A stretch of DNA of 64,000 nt from Verrucomicrobiales bacterium (lineage in GTDB: Bacteria; Verrucomicrobiota; Verrucomicrobiia; Verrucomicrobiales; V1-33). Position numbers and translations under genes: made by a program. The notes beneath the pieces are model-generated. The model made no database searches and was not told the origin of the DNA. It worked only from the letters and a program-made list of their open reading frames with translations. The stretch's first letter is position 1; every line of letters starts with the position of its first letter. The stretch is taken from positions 141,541-205,540 of the forward strand of contig JAQGPJ010000041.1 of NCBI GenBank assembly GCA_028293125.1, written 5' to 3'. Of the stretch, positions 37,371 through 46,216 are shown in pieces.

Positions 37371-38851
37371 TCCTGCGGGGCGGAGGGATTCACAGCGGCG
37401 GGAGCCGGAGCCTGGGTCGGAGCTGCGGGAGCAGGTGCCGGGGCATCTGTGGATTCATCGCCGGCCTTTCCGGGTGGGAGTTCCGGTTCCGATTCTGAAC
37501 CCGGTTTCGGCTCCGTGGGGGAGGCCGGGGGATTGCCCTCCTGACCGGGGGATGTCTCGGGGGATTTTGGAGACTTCGGAGCCTCAGAATCCGTGGAGGT
37601 CTTCTTTGACGGCAAAGTGAGCCCGGCAGGAGGGGTGGCCGGGGCAGGCAGAGGATCGGAGGTGTCCGCAGCCGGTTTGCCATCCTGGATCTCCAGCGTT
37701 TTAACCACATCCCCCGGATTCAGAGGAGGCTCATCCAGTGAAGGAGGATCAATGGCGGGGGGGCCTCCCTTGCCGGCGTTTTTGGCCGCCGTTCCTTTCT
37801 GCCCTTCAAGCGGGGGCAAAAGGAACAGGGAGTTCTCCGTGCCTGCAGCCATGGGAAGCTCCGGCAGATCCGGTGCCTGGGGGGCCGGAGTCCACGGCTG
37901 GAGGCTTTCACTGCGGGCCGCCACCTGAGTGGGCGCGGGACCGGGACCGGGACCCGGCCCGGCGAAGTCGGATTCCTGCGCTGCCCGCACCACGTCCGAG
38001 CCCACATAGCCAAGCCGTCCATTCTCCAGTTCCACGCGGGTCCAGCCCTTGCCAGCTTGGGCGACTTTGACCACCATCCCTTTGCCCAGCCGGAAATCCG
38101 GACCACCGGACTGACTGGGGCCGAACATAAAAAACGCGGTGCCGTCCTCCGTGATCACCGAGCGCTCCTGCCAGTCCGCCGGGCGTTCCGGTTTTTCCAT
38201 GCCGGGCACCTCCCCGGCTGCATCCGTTCCTTTGAGTTTGTTTTTCAGGCGGGCAAAAAAGCCGGGCTTTTTGGTTTCCTCCACCGCCATAGGGGCCGGT
38301 CCCGGAGCAGGCGCAGGGATGATTCCCGCCGGGGCCGGGGATGGCGCGGTGGCTCCCCGCTTTCTGCTTTCAGCCACTGCAGGGGCGGACCCGGGCCGGG
38401 GTTGAGGTTGAGTCTGCACTGTGGCCGGCCCGGCCGGGACAGGCCTGCCGCCACCTGTGCCCGCTTTTCTTGCTGCTCCGGGGGGAGCACTGGTGGAACC
38501 AGGGCCGGCAGGCGCGGGACCGGCAGGTTTGGCCCGGTTGTTTTTGGCAGAGGTTTTGGAGGCCGCAGGCTTTTCTGCATTGGGGGCCGGCTCCGGGGAT
38601 GGCGCGGGGCCGGGCTCCACAGCGCCCCCCCGTTTGAAGGGTGATTTAAGGCGCTTCAGCCAAGAGGGTTTCGGGGCCGGCTCCACCACCGCGCCCGGGG
38701 GAGGTGAAGAGGACGCGGGCGGGCTGGAGGCTGCAGCCTGCTTCTTTTTGGCAGGTGCCGCAGCCGCAGTGCCGGCGACCGCCAGAACGGCGGCGGCGCA
38801 GGCGGCGCGCAGAACGGATGAACGGGGGTGGATAGGGAGCTTCAGATGCAT
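37367..38851 (-). CDS. Exported Pro/Ala-rich protein with SH3-like domain
   Basis: The 494-residue protein has a signal peptide (about 1-31, MHLKLPIHPRSSVLRAACAA) and a long low-complexity Pro/Ala/Lys region with tandem basic clusters (LKRLKSPFKRGG and ARLKNKLKG look like repeats of one short element). Around residues 225-285 a bacterial SH3-like domain is visible (VITEDGTAFFMFGPS, KGWTRVELENGRLGYVGSDV). SH3 domains of this type bind cell-wall peptides. The tail is again Pro/Ser/Glu rich. The ATG at 38851 begins the signal peptide; upstream in-frame sequence overlaps the divergent promoter and is probably not translated. It is coupled to the L,D-transpeptidase gene, which suggests a shared cell-wall role. 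Confidence 0.7.
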   Translation of the reverse strand: MHLKLPIHPRSSVLRAACAAAVLAVAGTAAAAPAKKKQAAASSPPASSSPPPGAVVEPAPKPSWLKRLKSPFKRGGAVEPGPAPSPEPAPNAEKPAASKTSAKNNRAKPAGPAPAGPGSTSAPPGAARKAGTGGGRPVPAGPATVQTQPQPRPGSAPAVAESRKRGATAPSPAPAGIIPAPAPGPAPMAVEETKKPGFFARLKNKLKGTDAAGEVPGMEKPERPADWQERSVITEDGTAFFMFGPSQSGGPDFRLGKGMVVKVAQAGKGWTRVELENGRLGYVGSDVVRAAQESDFAGPGPGPGPAPTQVAARSESLQPWTPAPQAPDLPELPMAAGTENSLFLLPPLEGQKGTAAKNAGKGGPPAIDPPSLDEPPLNPGDVVKTLEIQDGKPAADTSDPLPAPATPPAGLTLPSKKTSTDSEAPKSPKSPETSPGQEGNPPASPTEPKPGSESEPELPPGKAGDESTDAPAPAPAAPTQAPAPAAVNPSAPQE

Positions 38852-39008
38852 TGCCGGGAAAACTTTTCCAACCAGCCACTCATGCAGGTGCCAGGCGGGA
38901 TCACAAACGTTTACATCCATACGACGGCCTCTGTTGAAAAAATGCGGGAAATCCCCGGCAACTGCGGTTATATTGCCACCCTCCCCCTTCCCCTCCTGTT
39001 CCCTTATT

Positions 39009-39410
39009 ATGATTTCCCGGGATTCCATCCGACAGCTTCTGCTCCGTCTTGAGTCCCTCGGCGTGGCGCGGGATGACCTTGTCGAAACCTTTGTGCGTGG
39101 GCGCGGCAACGGCGGCCAGAAGATCAATAAAACATCCTCCACCGTCCGGCTGCGGCACGAGCCCACAGGCATTGAGGTGCTCTGCCAGGAGCAGAGGAGC
39201 CTGGCGCAGAACCGCTATCTGGCCCGTGAGCTGCTTTGTGAAAAACTGGAGCACCGCCGCCAAGCCCATTATCAGGCACGGCAGGCCGCCATTTCCCGGG
39301 CACGGGCGCAGAAGGCCAAACGCAGCCCTGCCCTGAAGCGGCGCATGGTGGAAAACAAGCGCCACCGCTCCGGCATCAAAGCCGGCCGCCGTTCCGTGCG
39401 CGAGGATTAA
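39009..39410 (+). CDS. Peptide chain release factor-like protein (GGQ domain)
   Basis: The 133-residue protein is essentially the catalytic domain of a class I release factor. It has GRGNGGQKINKTSSTVRL with the GGQ loop that triggers peptidyl-tRNA hydrolysis, QEQRSLAQNR, and a strongly basic tail (KAKRSPALKRRMVENKRHRS). It lacks the codon-recognition domains, like ArfB/PrfH-type rescue factors that act on stalled ribosomes, so a rescue role is the best inference. The ATG at 39009 starts the conserved region. It is divergent from the SH3-domain gene. prmC, which modifies the GGQ glutamine, is also in the window but not adjacent. Confidence 0.85.
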   Translation: MISRDSIRQLLLRLESLGVARDDLVETFVRGRGNGGQKINKTSSTVRLRHEPTGIEVLCQEQRSLAQNRYLARELLCEKLEHRRQAHYQARQAAISRARAQKAKRSPALKRRMVENKRHRSGIKAGRRSVRED

Positions 39411-39484
39411 GACGTCCTAAAAGCGTCACTCCGTCAGGAAACTGCTTTGAGGGACAGGCGCACTGTGGCATGATCCTGCGCGTT

Positions 39485-40147
39485 ATGTCCGACCACCGCT
39501 CCGTGGAGCCATCAGACAGATCCCTGGTCCGCCGCGCGACCGGGCAGGCACTGGCACCGTCACCCGCCCCGGCGGCAGAGGGGGAGGATGATCAGGGACT
39601 GCGGATGTCCCGCCCCTTCTGTCCCAAATGCGGCATCCATCTGCAGGGAGCCAAACACACCACCGGCATCGCCTGGCGCTGCGCGTCCTGCCAGGGCCAG
39701 TCTCTGAATTTCAGCCAGTTCCGGAAAATGATCCCGCGCGACCGGGTGGATGAGATCTGGCTGACCACCAACGAGCAGCCCGTGACCGCTCCGGGCCGCA
39801 CTCCCTGTCCGGAATGCCGCCGTCCCATGAATGCAGTGCTGATCCCGCTGGAGGAGCGCGAGGTGGAGTTGGACATCTGCTGCATCTGCCAACGCCTTTG
39901 GCTGGACAGCCAGGAGAAGCTCTCCGGCATCATTGATATCAGTGAAAAAACGCGGACTGGCCGGAAACCGCCTGTGATCCGCATGACCAAACGCGGCGCG
40001 GACGATCCCGCCCAGCAGGCCTATCAGGAAAAGCTGGCCCGCGTGCAGGTCCAACTGATCCGGGAAAAGCACCGCCACCGCCCCATTGTTTTCCAACTCA
40101 TGCTGTTTCTCGCGGTTTACCTGCTGTTCCGTTTCTGGTTTGGATGA
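39485..40147 (+). CDS. Zinc-ribbon (TFIIB-type) membrane protein
   Basis: The 220-residue protein has two zinc-binding units: FCPKCGIHLQGA...WRCASCQG, and a zf-TFIIB-like unit CPECRRPMNAVLIPLEE followed by CCICQRLWLD. A charged helical region and one C-terminal membrane helix follow (VFQLMLFLAVYLLFRFWFG). This is a tail-anchored arrangement with the zinc domains in the cytoplasm. Function unknown; similar proteins sit near rhomboid or envelope genes in some bacteria, but nothing here confirms that. The ATG at 39485 is preferred; one at 39470 would add five residues, and another internal ATG precedes the first zinc finger. Confidence 0.72.
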   Translation: MSDHRSVEPSDRSLVRRATGQALAPSPAPAAEGEDDQGLRMSRPFCPKCGIHLQGAKHTTGIAWRCASCQGQSLNFSQFRKMIPRDRVDEIWLTTNEQPVTAPGRTPCPECRRPMNAVLIPLEEREVELDICCICQRLWLDSQEKLSGIIDISEKTRTGRKPPVIRMTKRGADDPAQQAYQEKLARVQVQLIREKHRHRPIVFQLMLFLAVYLLFRFWFG

Positions 40148-40245
40148 GAAATCCTTTTCCGGCAGTCACTCATCCGATACCCGATACCCTCACTCCACCG
40201 CTGGCCGGCGATGCAGGGCGGAGCCGCAGGTATGGCCCTGCCTGC

Positions 40246-41664
40246 TTATTTCAAGCGCGCCAAGGCCTCCAGCGCAAGCTTTTTGGCGCCGGGCTGCTTG
40301 AATTTTCCCTCGGCGGCGGCGGTGAAGTCGGATTTGGCCTCCTCCGTCTGTCCCAGAGCCAGATGCGCGCGGCCACGGTTGTAAAGAATGTAGGCATCCT
40401 CCGGAGCGAGCGCCTGCGCGGCCTGGTAGGCGGTGAGCGCCTCCTCCGCCCGGTCCAGCAGCAGCAGGCAATCCCCCAGCCGGTTCTGCGCTTTGGCGGT
40501 GAGCAACGGCATTTTGACGTGGTCCGGCGGCAGACAGTCATGCAGCCCATCCAGCACCAAAGCGCAGGTGTCCCTGGCGGTCCCGACCTCCGGCGTGGCC
40601 TCTGTGGCTCCCTTCAGCGACTCCTTCACCTGCTCCAGCAGGGCCTCCAAAGGTGCGGCGGCGAAATCACCCGGTCCCTGACTGGCCGCCATCCGTTGCA
40701 GCGCGGCCACACACTGAACCGCCTCCCCGGCGGCAGCCATTTTGGTGATTTCCGGGAGGCCGGGGGTGGACCGGGAAGGTGCACCCGCCTGGCCGGCGGG
40801 CTCCGATGAACGGCTGACGTCAGGCCCCGGCGGATTTTCCAAAGCCAATGGCGGTGCGGGGGCCGGCGGGGGCAGTCTGCCCGCGAGATAAATGTCATCA
40901 CCGATGAGACGGGAGTATTCCGCGGGGATCTGGGCACCGTTGGACAGCTTCAGCACCCCGGCGCGGGTGCGCTTGAAAACCTGCTCGATGGTCAGGCCCG
41001 GCGTGCACAGGTTCCGAATCAGCTCACCGGTGTAAAGGCCATTGGTCCCTTCACCGTCGTTGGCGGTGTGGCCGGCATCGGTGGCGAAGGCAATGAGCGA
41101 GCCGGCAGGGGGCTTCATCTCTGTCAGCCCCGCGGTGCCGGAGGCATCGCGGCGGCGCGGATTGCGGGCTACGGGGGTGCTGCGGCAGGCGTCGAGGATC
41201 ACTAGGCTGCAGCGCGCGCCGGAGGCGCTCATCTCCGCCACCGCCTGTTCGGCGTTGAAGAGCCGGGTCTCCGCCAGCAGCCGCATGGACGCCTCCTCCA
41301 CCCCGGCGGGGTCATAACCGCTTTTGACCGGCATCAGATAGTTGGAGCCGCCCACCTGGATGCCGTGCCCCGCGAAGTAAAACAGGGCCACCTCCGCCGC
41401 CTTGGCTTTGCCCCGGAACTCCATCACCGCCGCCATCAGCTTGTCCCGCGTGACATTGTGGACCTCGGTCACGGCAAATCCCAGGCGGCGCAGGGCTTTG
41501 GCCACCGCCGAGGCATCGTTGCCCGCATTGCGGAGAGGCCCGACGGCGGTTTCATATTTGGCATTGCCGATCACCAGTGCAGCGCGCTGCCCCTGGGCCC
41601 GCGCCGCGGTCCACGGGATCAGCGTCAGGCAGAGAAAAAGAACAATGCCGGGAAGGATATGCAT
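40246..41664 (-). CDS. Caspase-like (C14) protease with C-terminal TPR region, exported
   Basis: The 472-residue protein has a signal peptide (about 1-24) followed by a caspase-fold domain (about 27-250). The catalytic dyad is visible as His100 in FYFAGHGIQVGG and Cys160 in LVILDACRSTPV, with RAALVIGNAKYETAVGPLRN at the start of the fold. After a Pro-rich linker the C-terminus has tetratricopeptide-type helices (ALTAYQAAQALAPEDAYILY, and GRAHLALGQTEEAKSDFTAA). Bacterial caspase homologues (orthocaspases) cleave after Arg or Lys; the export signal suggests an envelope or extracellular target. It faces the NlpC/P60 lipoprotein gene across a 180-base divergent promoter region. Confidence 0.87.
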   Translation of the reverse strand: MHILPGIVLFLCLTLIPWTAARAQGQRAALVIGNAKYETAVGPLRNAGNDASAVAKALRRLGFAVTEVHNVTRDKLMAAVMEFRGKAKAAEVALFYFAGHGIQVGGSNYLMPVKSGYDPAGVEEASMRLLAETRLFNAEQAVAEMSASGARCSLVILDACRSTPVARNPRRRDASGTAGLTEMKPPAGSLIAFATDAGHTANDGEGTNGLYTGELIRNLCTPGLTIEQVFKRTRAGVLKLSNGAQIPAEYSRLIGDDIYLAGRLPPPAPAPPLALENPPGPDVSRSSEPAGQAGAPSRSTPGLPEITKMAAAGEAVQCVAALQRMAASQGPGDFAAAPLEALLEQVKESLKGATEATPEVGTARDTCALVLDGLHDCLPPDHVKMPLLTAKAQNRLGDCLLLLDRAEEALTAYQAAQALAPEDAYILYNRGRAHLALGQTEEAKSDFTAAAEGKFKQPGAKKLALEALARLK

Positions 41665-41847
41665 GAGGCGGAAAGTTGAGCCAATGGAGGAAAACGAAAG
41701 CGGAAAAGAAAAGCGGATAGCCGGTTGCCGCTTCCCTCCCCGCCTGATTCAGCCCTGCTGTCCGGTGCGCATATGGAGCGGCCACAGATGAGATCCACCA
41801 GGATTTTGCCTTTCGCTGACGGCTTCTGTTATTCATGCTCCGCGCCC

Positions 41848-42720
41848 ATGCGGTTTCCTTTTCCTGTTTTCCTGATGCTGCTGGCCGCCGCCGGCTGCAC
41901 CGCCACTCCCGAGGGCAGACCCCAGCCGGAGCCCGGCGCGGCTGAGGCCCGCCGTGCTTCCGCTCTGGTGCCGGGTGATCCCTCCGCCCCCTCCCAAGTG
42001 ACTCCGGACGAGGCCATGGCCATCCCCCAGGCCTACGCCCGCCATCCATGGCGGCCCTTCGCCAGCAACATTCTGCACGGAAAGGACACCTCCGGCGTGC
42101 TGGTGAACACTCCCGATATCAGCCACGACCCGCAGCAGGACCGGCGTGGCTGGTGGGTGCCCGGCCAGGTCAACCAAGGCATCCCCTACAAATGGGGCGG
42201 ATTTGACGATCCCTCCTCTTTTGAGGCCGCCATCGCCGGAGGCCTGGCCGCCGGGGACGTCTCCTCACCGGAGAAAAGACGTGCCAACAATGCCGCCGTC
42301 AGCCGGCAGGCGGCGGGGGTGGACTGCTCCGGGTTTGTCTCCCGGTGCCTGAAACTGCCCAGTGTTCATGATACGTCACAGCTGCCCGCCGTGTGCCGCC
42401 GGCTGGGCAGCGCTCAGGAACTCCGCGCCGGGGATGTGCTGAACATTCCTAAAAGGCATGTGCTCCTCTGCGCCGGCTGGGTGGACCCGCAGCGCACTTG
42501 GATTTATTTTTATGAAACCGGCGGCGCGCCTGATTACTGGAAGCCGGGTCTGAAACAGGCCCCGCTCGATTCCCTGCTCGCCCTGGGCTACCAGCCCCTG
42601 CGCTATAACGGCATGGCCCAGGAGCCCGTGCCGGACGGCAAGCAGCCCCGCGAGGTGCTGACCCGCGCCGTCAAATCCACCGCTGCCGTGATCACGGATC
42701 CCACCATCGGAGAGCCGTGA
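41848..42720 (+). CDS. NlpC/P60-like lipoprotein
   Basis: The 290-residue product begins MRFPFPVFLMLLAAAGC, a lipoprotein signal with lipobox AAGC. The core contains IPYKWGGFDD, the catalytic cysteine segment AAGVDCSGFVSRCLKL and a likely catalytic histidine in KRHVLLCAGW, the layout of NlpC/P60 cysteine peptidases that cut peptidoglycan stem peptides. A long insert separates the GG and CSG motifs, so the fit is that of a divergent member. The ATG at 41848 starts the lipoprotein signal. It is divergent from the caspase-like gene. Confidence 0.82.
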   Translation: MRFPFPVFLMLLAAAGCTATPEGRPQPEPGAAEARRASALVPGDPSAPSQVTPDEAMAIPQAYARHPWRPFASNILHGKDTSGVLVNTPDISHDPQQDRRGWWVPGQVNQGIPYKWGGFDDPSSFEAAIAGGLAAGDVSSPEKRRANNAAVSRQAAGVDCSGFVSRCLKLPSVHDTSQLPAVCRRLGSAQELRAGDVLNIPKRHVLLCAGWVDPQRTWIYFYETGGAPDYWKPGLKQAPLDSLLALGYQPLRYNGMAQEPVPDGKQPREVLTRAVKSTAAVITDPTIGEP

Positions 42721-42807
42721 TGCGGATCATGGGCAGGCCGGGTGGCGCGCCTTCCATTCCCTCAGGCCATGGCTCCGGCAGTTCCACTCCCGGCGGCCCT
42801 GAACCAT

Positions 42808-43923
42808 TCAGCGGGGCCGGCGAAGCCGCCAGAAGCGGGAGGGAGCCTCCTGGACCGGCTGGGAAAGCCACCATTCCTTCAGGGTGGAGTCAAAGGACGG
42901 GGCCACGGCTTTCCAGGAATCCAGCGTCGTGGAGGTTTCCATGACAAGGTTGTCCGCGGAGGAATAACTGAACCGCACACTGTCTCCCATGCGCTCCAGC
43001 CTTACAGGAGGCAACGGATCAGCCGTGAATCCGGTGACCGACATGTGGGGTGCCGGAAAATCCCCGGTGATGGTGGAGACCGGGCCAAAGGTGAGGCCAC
43101 CGTCCAGCGTGTCCGCAAACGACATGGCAACGCCCGGCAGACCGGGTCTGTTGATAAAATAAAGCCGCAGTTTCCCCCCGCCGAGGTCAGTCAGGCACTG
43201 CCCCTCCTGGGTATCCCCCCAGTTGGGCCGGGAAATCAGCTTGTATCCCTCCACCGGCGAGGTGTCGGAGCGGAAAAGATGGGCTCCCAAGCCGCCGTAA
43301 TTGCGGCAGACCAACAGCCAATGGTGCTGGAACCGTATGACCTGGGCATCAATATGGGAGAGGGTGTTCACGGCCTCCGGTCCCTCAACCAGGGATTTTT
43401 CCGTCCATTCCGTCAGTCCGGCATTGGCTGCCTTGACGTAAAAGATGCTCCAGTGGCCCACCGCGTTCATTTTGGCGAAAGTGATATAAACGCCGTTGTC
43501 ATCCATGCACCATTCCGGTGCCCAGGTGTAACCCTCACCAGTCGGCACATTGACCAGGAATGCCCAGTCGATCAGATTATCTGAAGCAGCGATGCCGAAA
43601 TAGGTCACCAGTCCAAAGCCTCCGGCGGTGTAGGCCAGATAGTAACGGCCTTTCCAGAAGAGCAGTGAAGAGTCCCGGCAGCCATCGCCCGCGGGCGGCG
43701 TGAAATTGAACGGAGTGATTCTCTGGAAATCAATTCCGTCACTTGAAACCGCCAGCATCGGCCTCTGGTTGCTGTCATCATGGCTGCTGGCCACAAAGAA
43801 AGGCCGGGGAATTTCCCCGCCTTCAAAGGCGGCTCTCGCCTTCTCAACCGGTCCGGCGGAACTGACGGAAATCAGCCCTGCCAAAAAGGATGCCATCAAA
43901 AAGGGAAAACGTTCAGCATTCAT
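42808..43923 (-). CDS. Exported GH43-like five-bladed propeller protein
   Basis: The 371-residue exported protein (signal about residues 1-23, MNAERFPFLMASFLAGLISV) has repeated propeller elements typical of glycoside hydrolase family 43 and related families: RDSSLLFWKGRYYLAYTAGG, WAPEWCMDDNGVYITFAKMN, and IDAQVIRFQHHWLLVCRNYG. The catalytic carboxylates cannot be assigned firmly; the aspartate in CRDSS and acidic residues in WAPEW occupy likely positions. The tail RFWRLRRPR resembles the C-terminal ends of other exported proteins in the window. The ATG at 43923 is chosen for the signal peptide. Substrate unknown. Confidence 0.72.
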   Translation of the reverse strand: MNAERFPFLMASFLAGLISVSSAGPVEKARAAFEGGEIPRPFFVASSHDDSNQRPMLAVSSDGIDFQRITPFNFTPPAGDGCRDSSLLFWKGRYYLAYTAGGFGLVTYFGIAASDNLIDWAFLVNVPTGEGYTWAPEWCMDDNGVYITFAKMNAVGHWSIFYVKAANAGLTEWTEKSLVEGPEAVNTLSHIDAQVIRFQHHWLLVCRNYGGLGAHLFRSDTSPVEGYKLISRPNWGDTQEGQCLTDLGGGKLRLYFINRPGLPGVAMSFADTLDGGLTFGPVSTITGDFPAPHMSVTGFTADPLPPVRLERMGDSVRFSYSSADNLVMETSTTLDSWKAVAPSFDSTLKEWWLSQPVQEAPSRFWRLRRPR

Positions 43924-44095
43924 ACAGCAGGGTGGAATGGGGATCAGGCGGCGCATGATGCCGTCCCTGCCGGGGAAGCGCAAGGTTTTATCCCGGCACC
44001 TGCGGGGAGCCCCCCTCCCATCCCCAACACCGTGGTGATATATCGTGCCGTTTTCCCTGTTCCATTCAATCCCCGCTGACGCTGACTGTCCGGCA

Positions 44096-44145
44096 CTCCG
44101 CCCATGAACAGGCTCCCGAATGGGAAATCCGGCTCATGGGCGGAG
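44096..44145. terminator. Strong hairpin downstream of cimA
   Basis: CTCCGCCCATGA (44096-44107) pairs perfectly with TCATGGGCGGAG (44134-44145), with a smaller inner stem. It lies 13 bases past the end of the minus-strand cimA gene. There is no clear T run, so it may stabilise the 3' end or act as an atypical terminator. Confidence 0.5.
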
Positions 44146-44157
44146 CACAGCGGACTT

Positions 44158-45726
44158 TCACGGGGCCGCCGCCTTTTTCATCAGGAAGTATTCGATGCTG
44201 TCCACCAGAGCGCGCCAGGAGGCGTCAATGATATTTCCCGAAACGCCCACCGTGGACCACTCGCCGGAGCCGTCGGTGGAGTCGATGAGCACCCGCGTCC
44301 GGGCCGCAGTGCCGCGGTGCCCGTCGATGATGCGCACCTTGTAGTCTGTCAGCTGCATGCGGGCGATATCGGGGTAGCGGGTGATCAGCGCCTGACGCAG
44401 CGCGCCGTCCAAGGCATTCACCGGCCCGCCGCCTTCGGCCACGGTGAGGATGGTTTCCCCGCCGAGGTGCAGTTTCACGGTGGCCAGGCAGTTTTCATAG
44501 TCCCGCAGGGTGTCGCGGCGGAAGACGCATTCGAACTCCACGTGGTCGAACAGCGGGGTGGTCAGTCCCAGGGTGCGGCGGATGAGGAGCTCGAAGGAGG
44601 CGTCGGCGGCCTCGAACTCGTAGCCCTCCTTCTCCAAGGTTTTGAGTTTTTCCAGAAGATCGCGCACCACCGGCCCGCCCTTCTCGATGGAGAGCCCCAT
44701 GGCTTCCGCCTTCATCAAAATATTGCTCTGGCCGGACATGTCGCTGAGCACGATGACCTGCTGATTGCCCACCAGCGCGGGGCTGACGTGCTCATAGGTG
44801 CGGGCCAGCTTCTGCACGGCGTGGACGTGCAGGCCGCCCTTGTGCGTGAAGGCCGCGCGGCCCACGTAGGGGGCGCGGAGGTCCGGGGTCACATTCGCCA
44901 GCTCATCGATGAAATGAGCGATCTCGCTGAGCCTTGTCAGATCCGGCACCGCCTCAATGCCCATTTTAAGCTGGAGGTTGGGAATGATAGTGGTCAGGTT
45001 GCAGTTCCCCACCCGCTCGCCATAGCCGTTGATGGTCCCCTGCACCTGCACCGCCCCCGCGCGGACGGCCGCCAGGGCGTTGGCCACCCCGGTGCCGCTG
45101 TCGTTGTGGGTGTGGATGCCCACCCCGCAGCCGAGGTGCTTCACGGCGGTGGCGGTGACTTCGCTGATGTATTCAGGCAGCGCGCCGCCGTTGGTCTCGC
45201 ACAGGACGATAAGGTCAGCGCCTGCATCGTGGGCGGTTTTGATCACCTTCAGGGAGTATTCCGGGTCCTCGCGGTAGCTGTCAAAGAAGTGTTCGGCATC
45301 GTAGAACACGGTGCGCCCGTGGGATTTCAGGTAGCTCACCGTGTCCCCGATCATGGCCAGATTCTCCTCCAGGCTCACGCGGAAGACCTCGGTGACGTGC
45401 AGCGGCCAGGTTTTGCCGACGATGGTGATGACGGGTGTCCGGGCGTCCAGCAGCAGTTGCACCTGAGCATCGTCCTCCACTTTGGTATGGCCCCGCCGGG
45501 TCATGCCAAAGGCGCACAGTTTGGCGTGCTTCCAAGTGCGTTTGGCGGCCTCCTCGAAGAATTCGACATCGCGGGGATTGGAGCCCGGCCAGCCACCCTC
45601 GATGTAGTCGATGCCAAAGCCGTCAAGCTTTTCCGCCACACGGAGTTTGTCGGCGACCGTGAAGCTGATGCCGGTGCCCTGCGTGCCGTCGCGGAGGGTG
45701 GTGTCGTAAAGAGTGACCTGTTTCAT
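44158..45726 (-). CDS. cimA: Citramalate synthase
   Basis: CimA condenses pyruvate and acetyl-CoA to citramalate, the first step of the threonine-independent route to isoleucine. The 522-residue length and domain order (DRE-TIM barrel, linker, C-terminal regulatory LeuA dimer domain) fit. The barrel shows YDTTLRDGTQ, GIHTHNDSGTGVAN (metal-binding HxH) and INGYGERVGNCNL, all standard for the DRE-TIM family. The segment IEGGWPGSNP distinguishes the CimA type from isopropylmalate synthase. Feedback control by isoleucine is typical of the family but not proven here. The ATG at 45726 starts MKQVTLYDTTLRDG. Confidence 0.95.
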   Translation of the reverse strand: MKQVTLYDTTLRDGTQGTGISFTVADKLRVAEKLDGFGIDYIEGGWPGSNPRDVEFFEEAAKRTWKHAKLCAFGMTRRGHTKVEDDAQVQLLLDARTPVITIVGKTWPLHVTEVFRVSLEENLAMIGDTVSYLKSHGRTVFYDAEHFFDSYREDPEYSLKVIKTAHDAGADLIVLCETNGGALPEYISEVTATAVKHLGCGVGIHTHNDSGTGVANALAAVRAGAVQVQGTINGYGERVGNCNLTTIIPNLQLKMGIEAVPDLTRLSEIAHFIDELANVTPDLRAPYVGRAAFTHKGGLHVHAVQKLARTYEHVSPALVGNQQVIVLSDMSGQSNILMKAEAMGLSIEKGGPVVRDLLEKLKTLEKEGYEFEAADASFELLIRRTLGLTTPLFDHVEFECVFRRDTLRDYENCLATVKLHLGGETILTVAEGGGPVNALDGALRQALITRYPDIARMQLTDYKVRIIDGHRGTAARTRVLIDSTDGSGEWSTVGVSGNIIDASWRALVDSIEYFLMKKAAAP

Positions 45727-46216
45727 ACGGGGATGATGGGATTAGGATGTGCTGTGCTGCTGAGGTGGAAATGGAAGGGAAACACTAATGGCCGGAGGGT
45801 CCGTCATCCCGACACTGGCCTGCCTGCTTTTACGGCTGCCAGTGCTGCCCCTGCCAGCCTGCGCCGCCGGATTTCTCTGCGCGGAAGGCGGTGCCTGCGG
45901 GATGGATTGGAATGGACGGACCAGTTTCCGGTCCGGCATGGCCGGATTTTTCAAAATGCCACGCACCGGGAGGCGCGGTTGGTCTGGCTACGCCCGCCCC
46001 TCCGGTTCACAGCCAACGGGAAACCGCCGGCCGGACCCGGAAGGGCCCGCGAATCGGGAAAGCCCCCGGTATAATCCGGAGGCAATTTATGTCGGCGCAG
46101 GGCGTCATGAGGACAAGGGGCGGCACCATTAAGGAGTTCCACGGATTTTGCAAATGGATCGTGTGGTGGATTGCGGGGCCTTCAACCTCCCTCCCATGCC
46201 CCGCATACAAGCCTGC
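45727..46216. other. Intergenic region of 490 bases upstream of cimA
   Basis: This stretch lies between cimA and the end of the TolB-like gene, both on the minus strand. Open frames in it are short and have no recognisable content. It should hold the cimA promoter, but no leader peptide rich in Ile or Leu and no riboswitch could be identified. I see no gene in it. Confidence 0.35.

Noticed and set aside
44104..46074. 656-codon plus-strand frame opposite cimA
   Set aside because: Antisense to cimA with no recognisable domains; it runs on into the non-coding gap.
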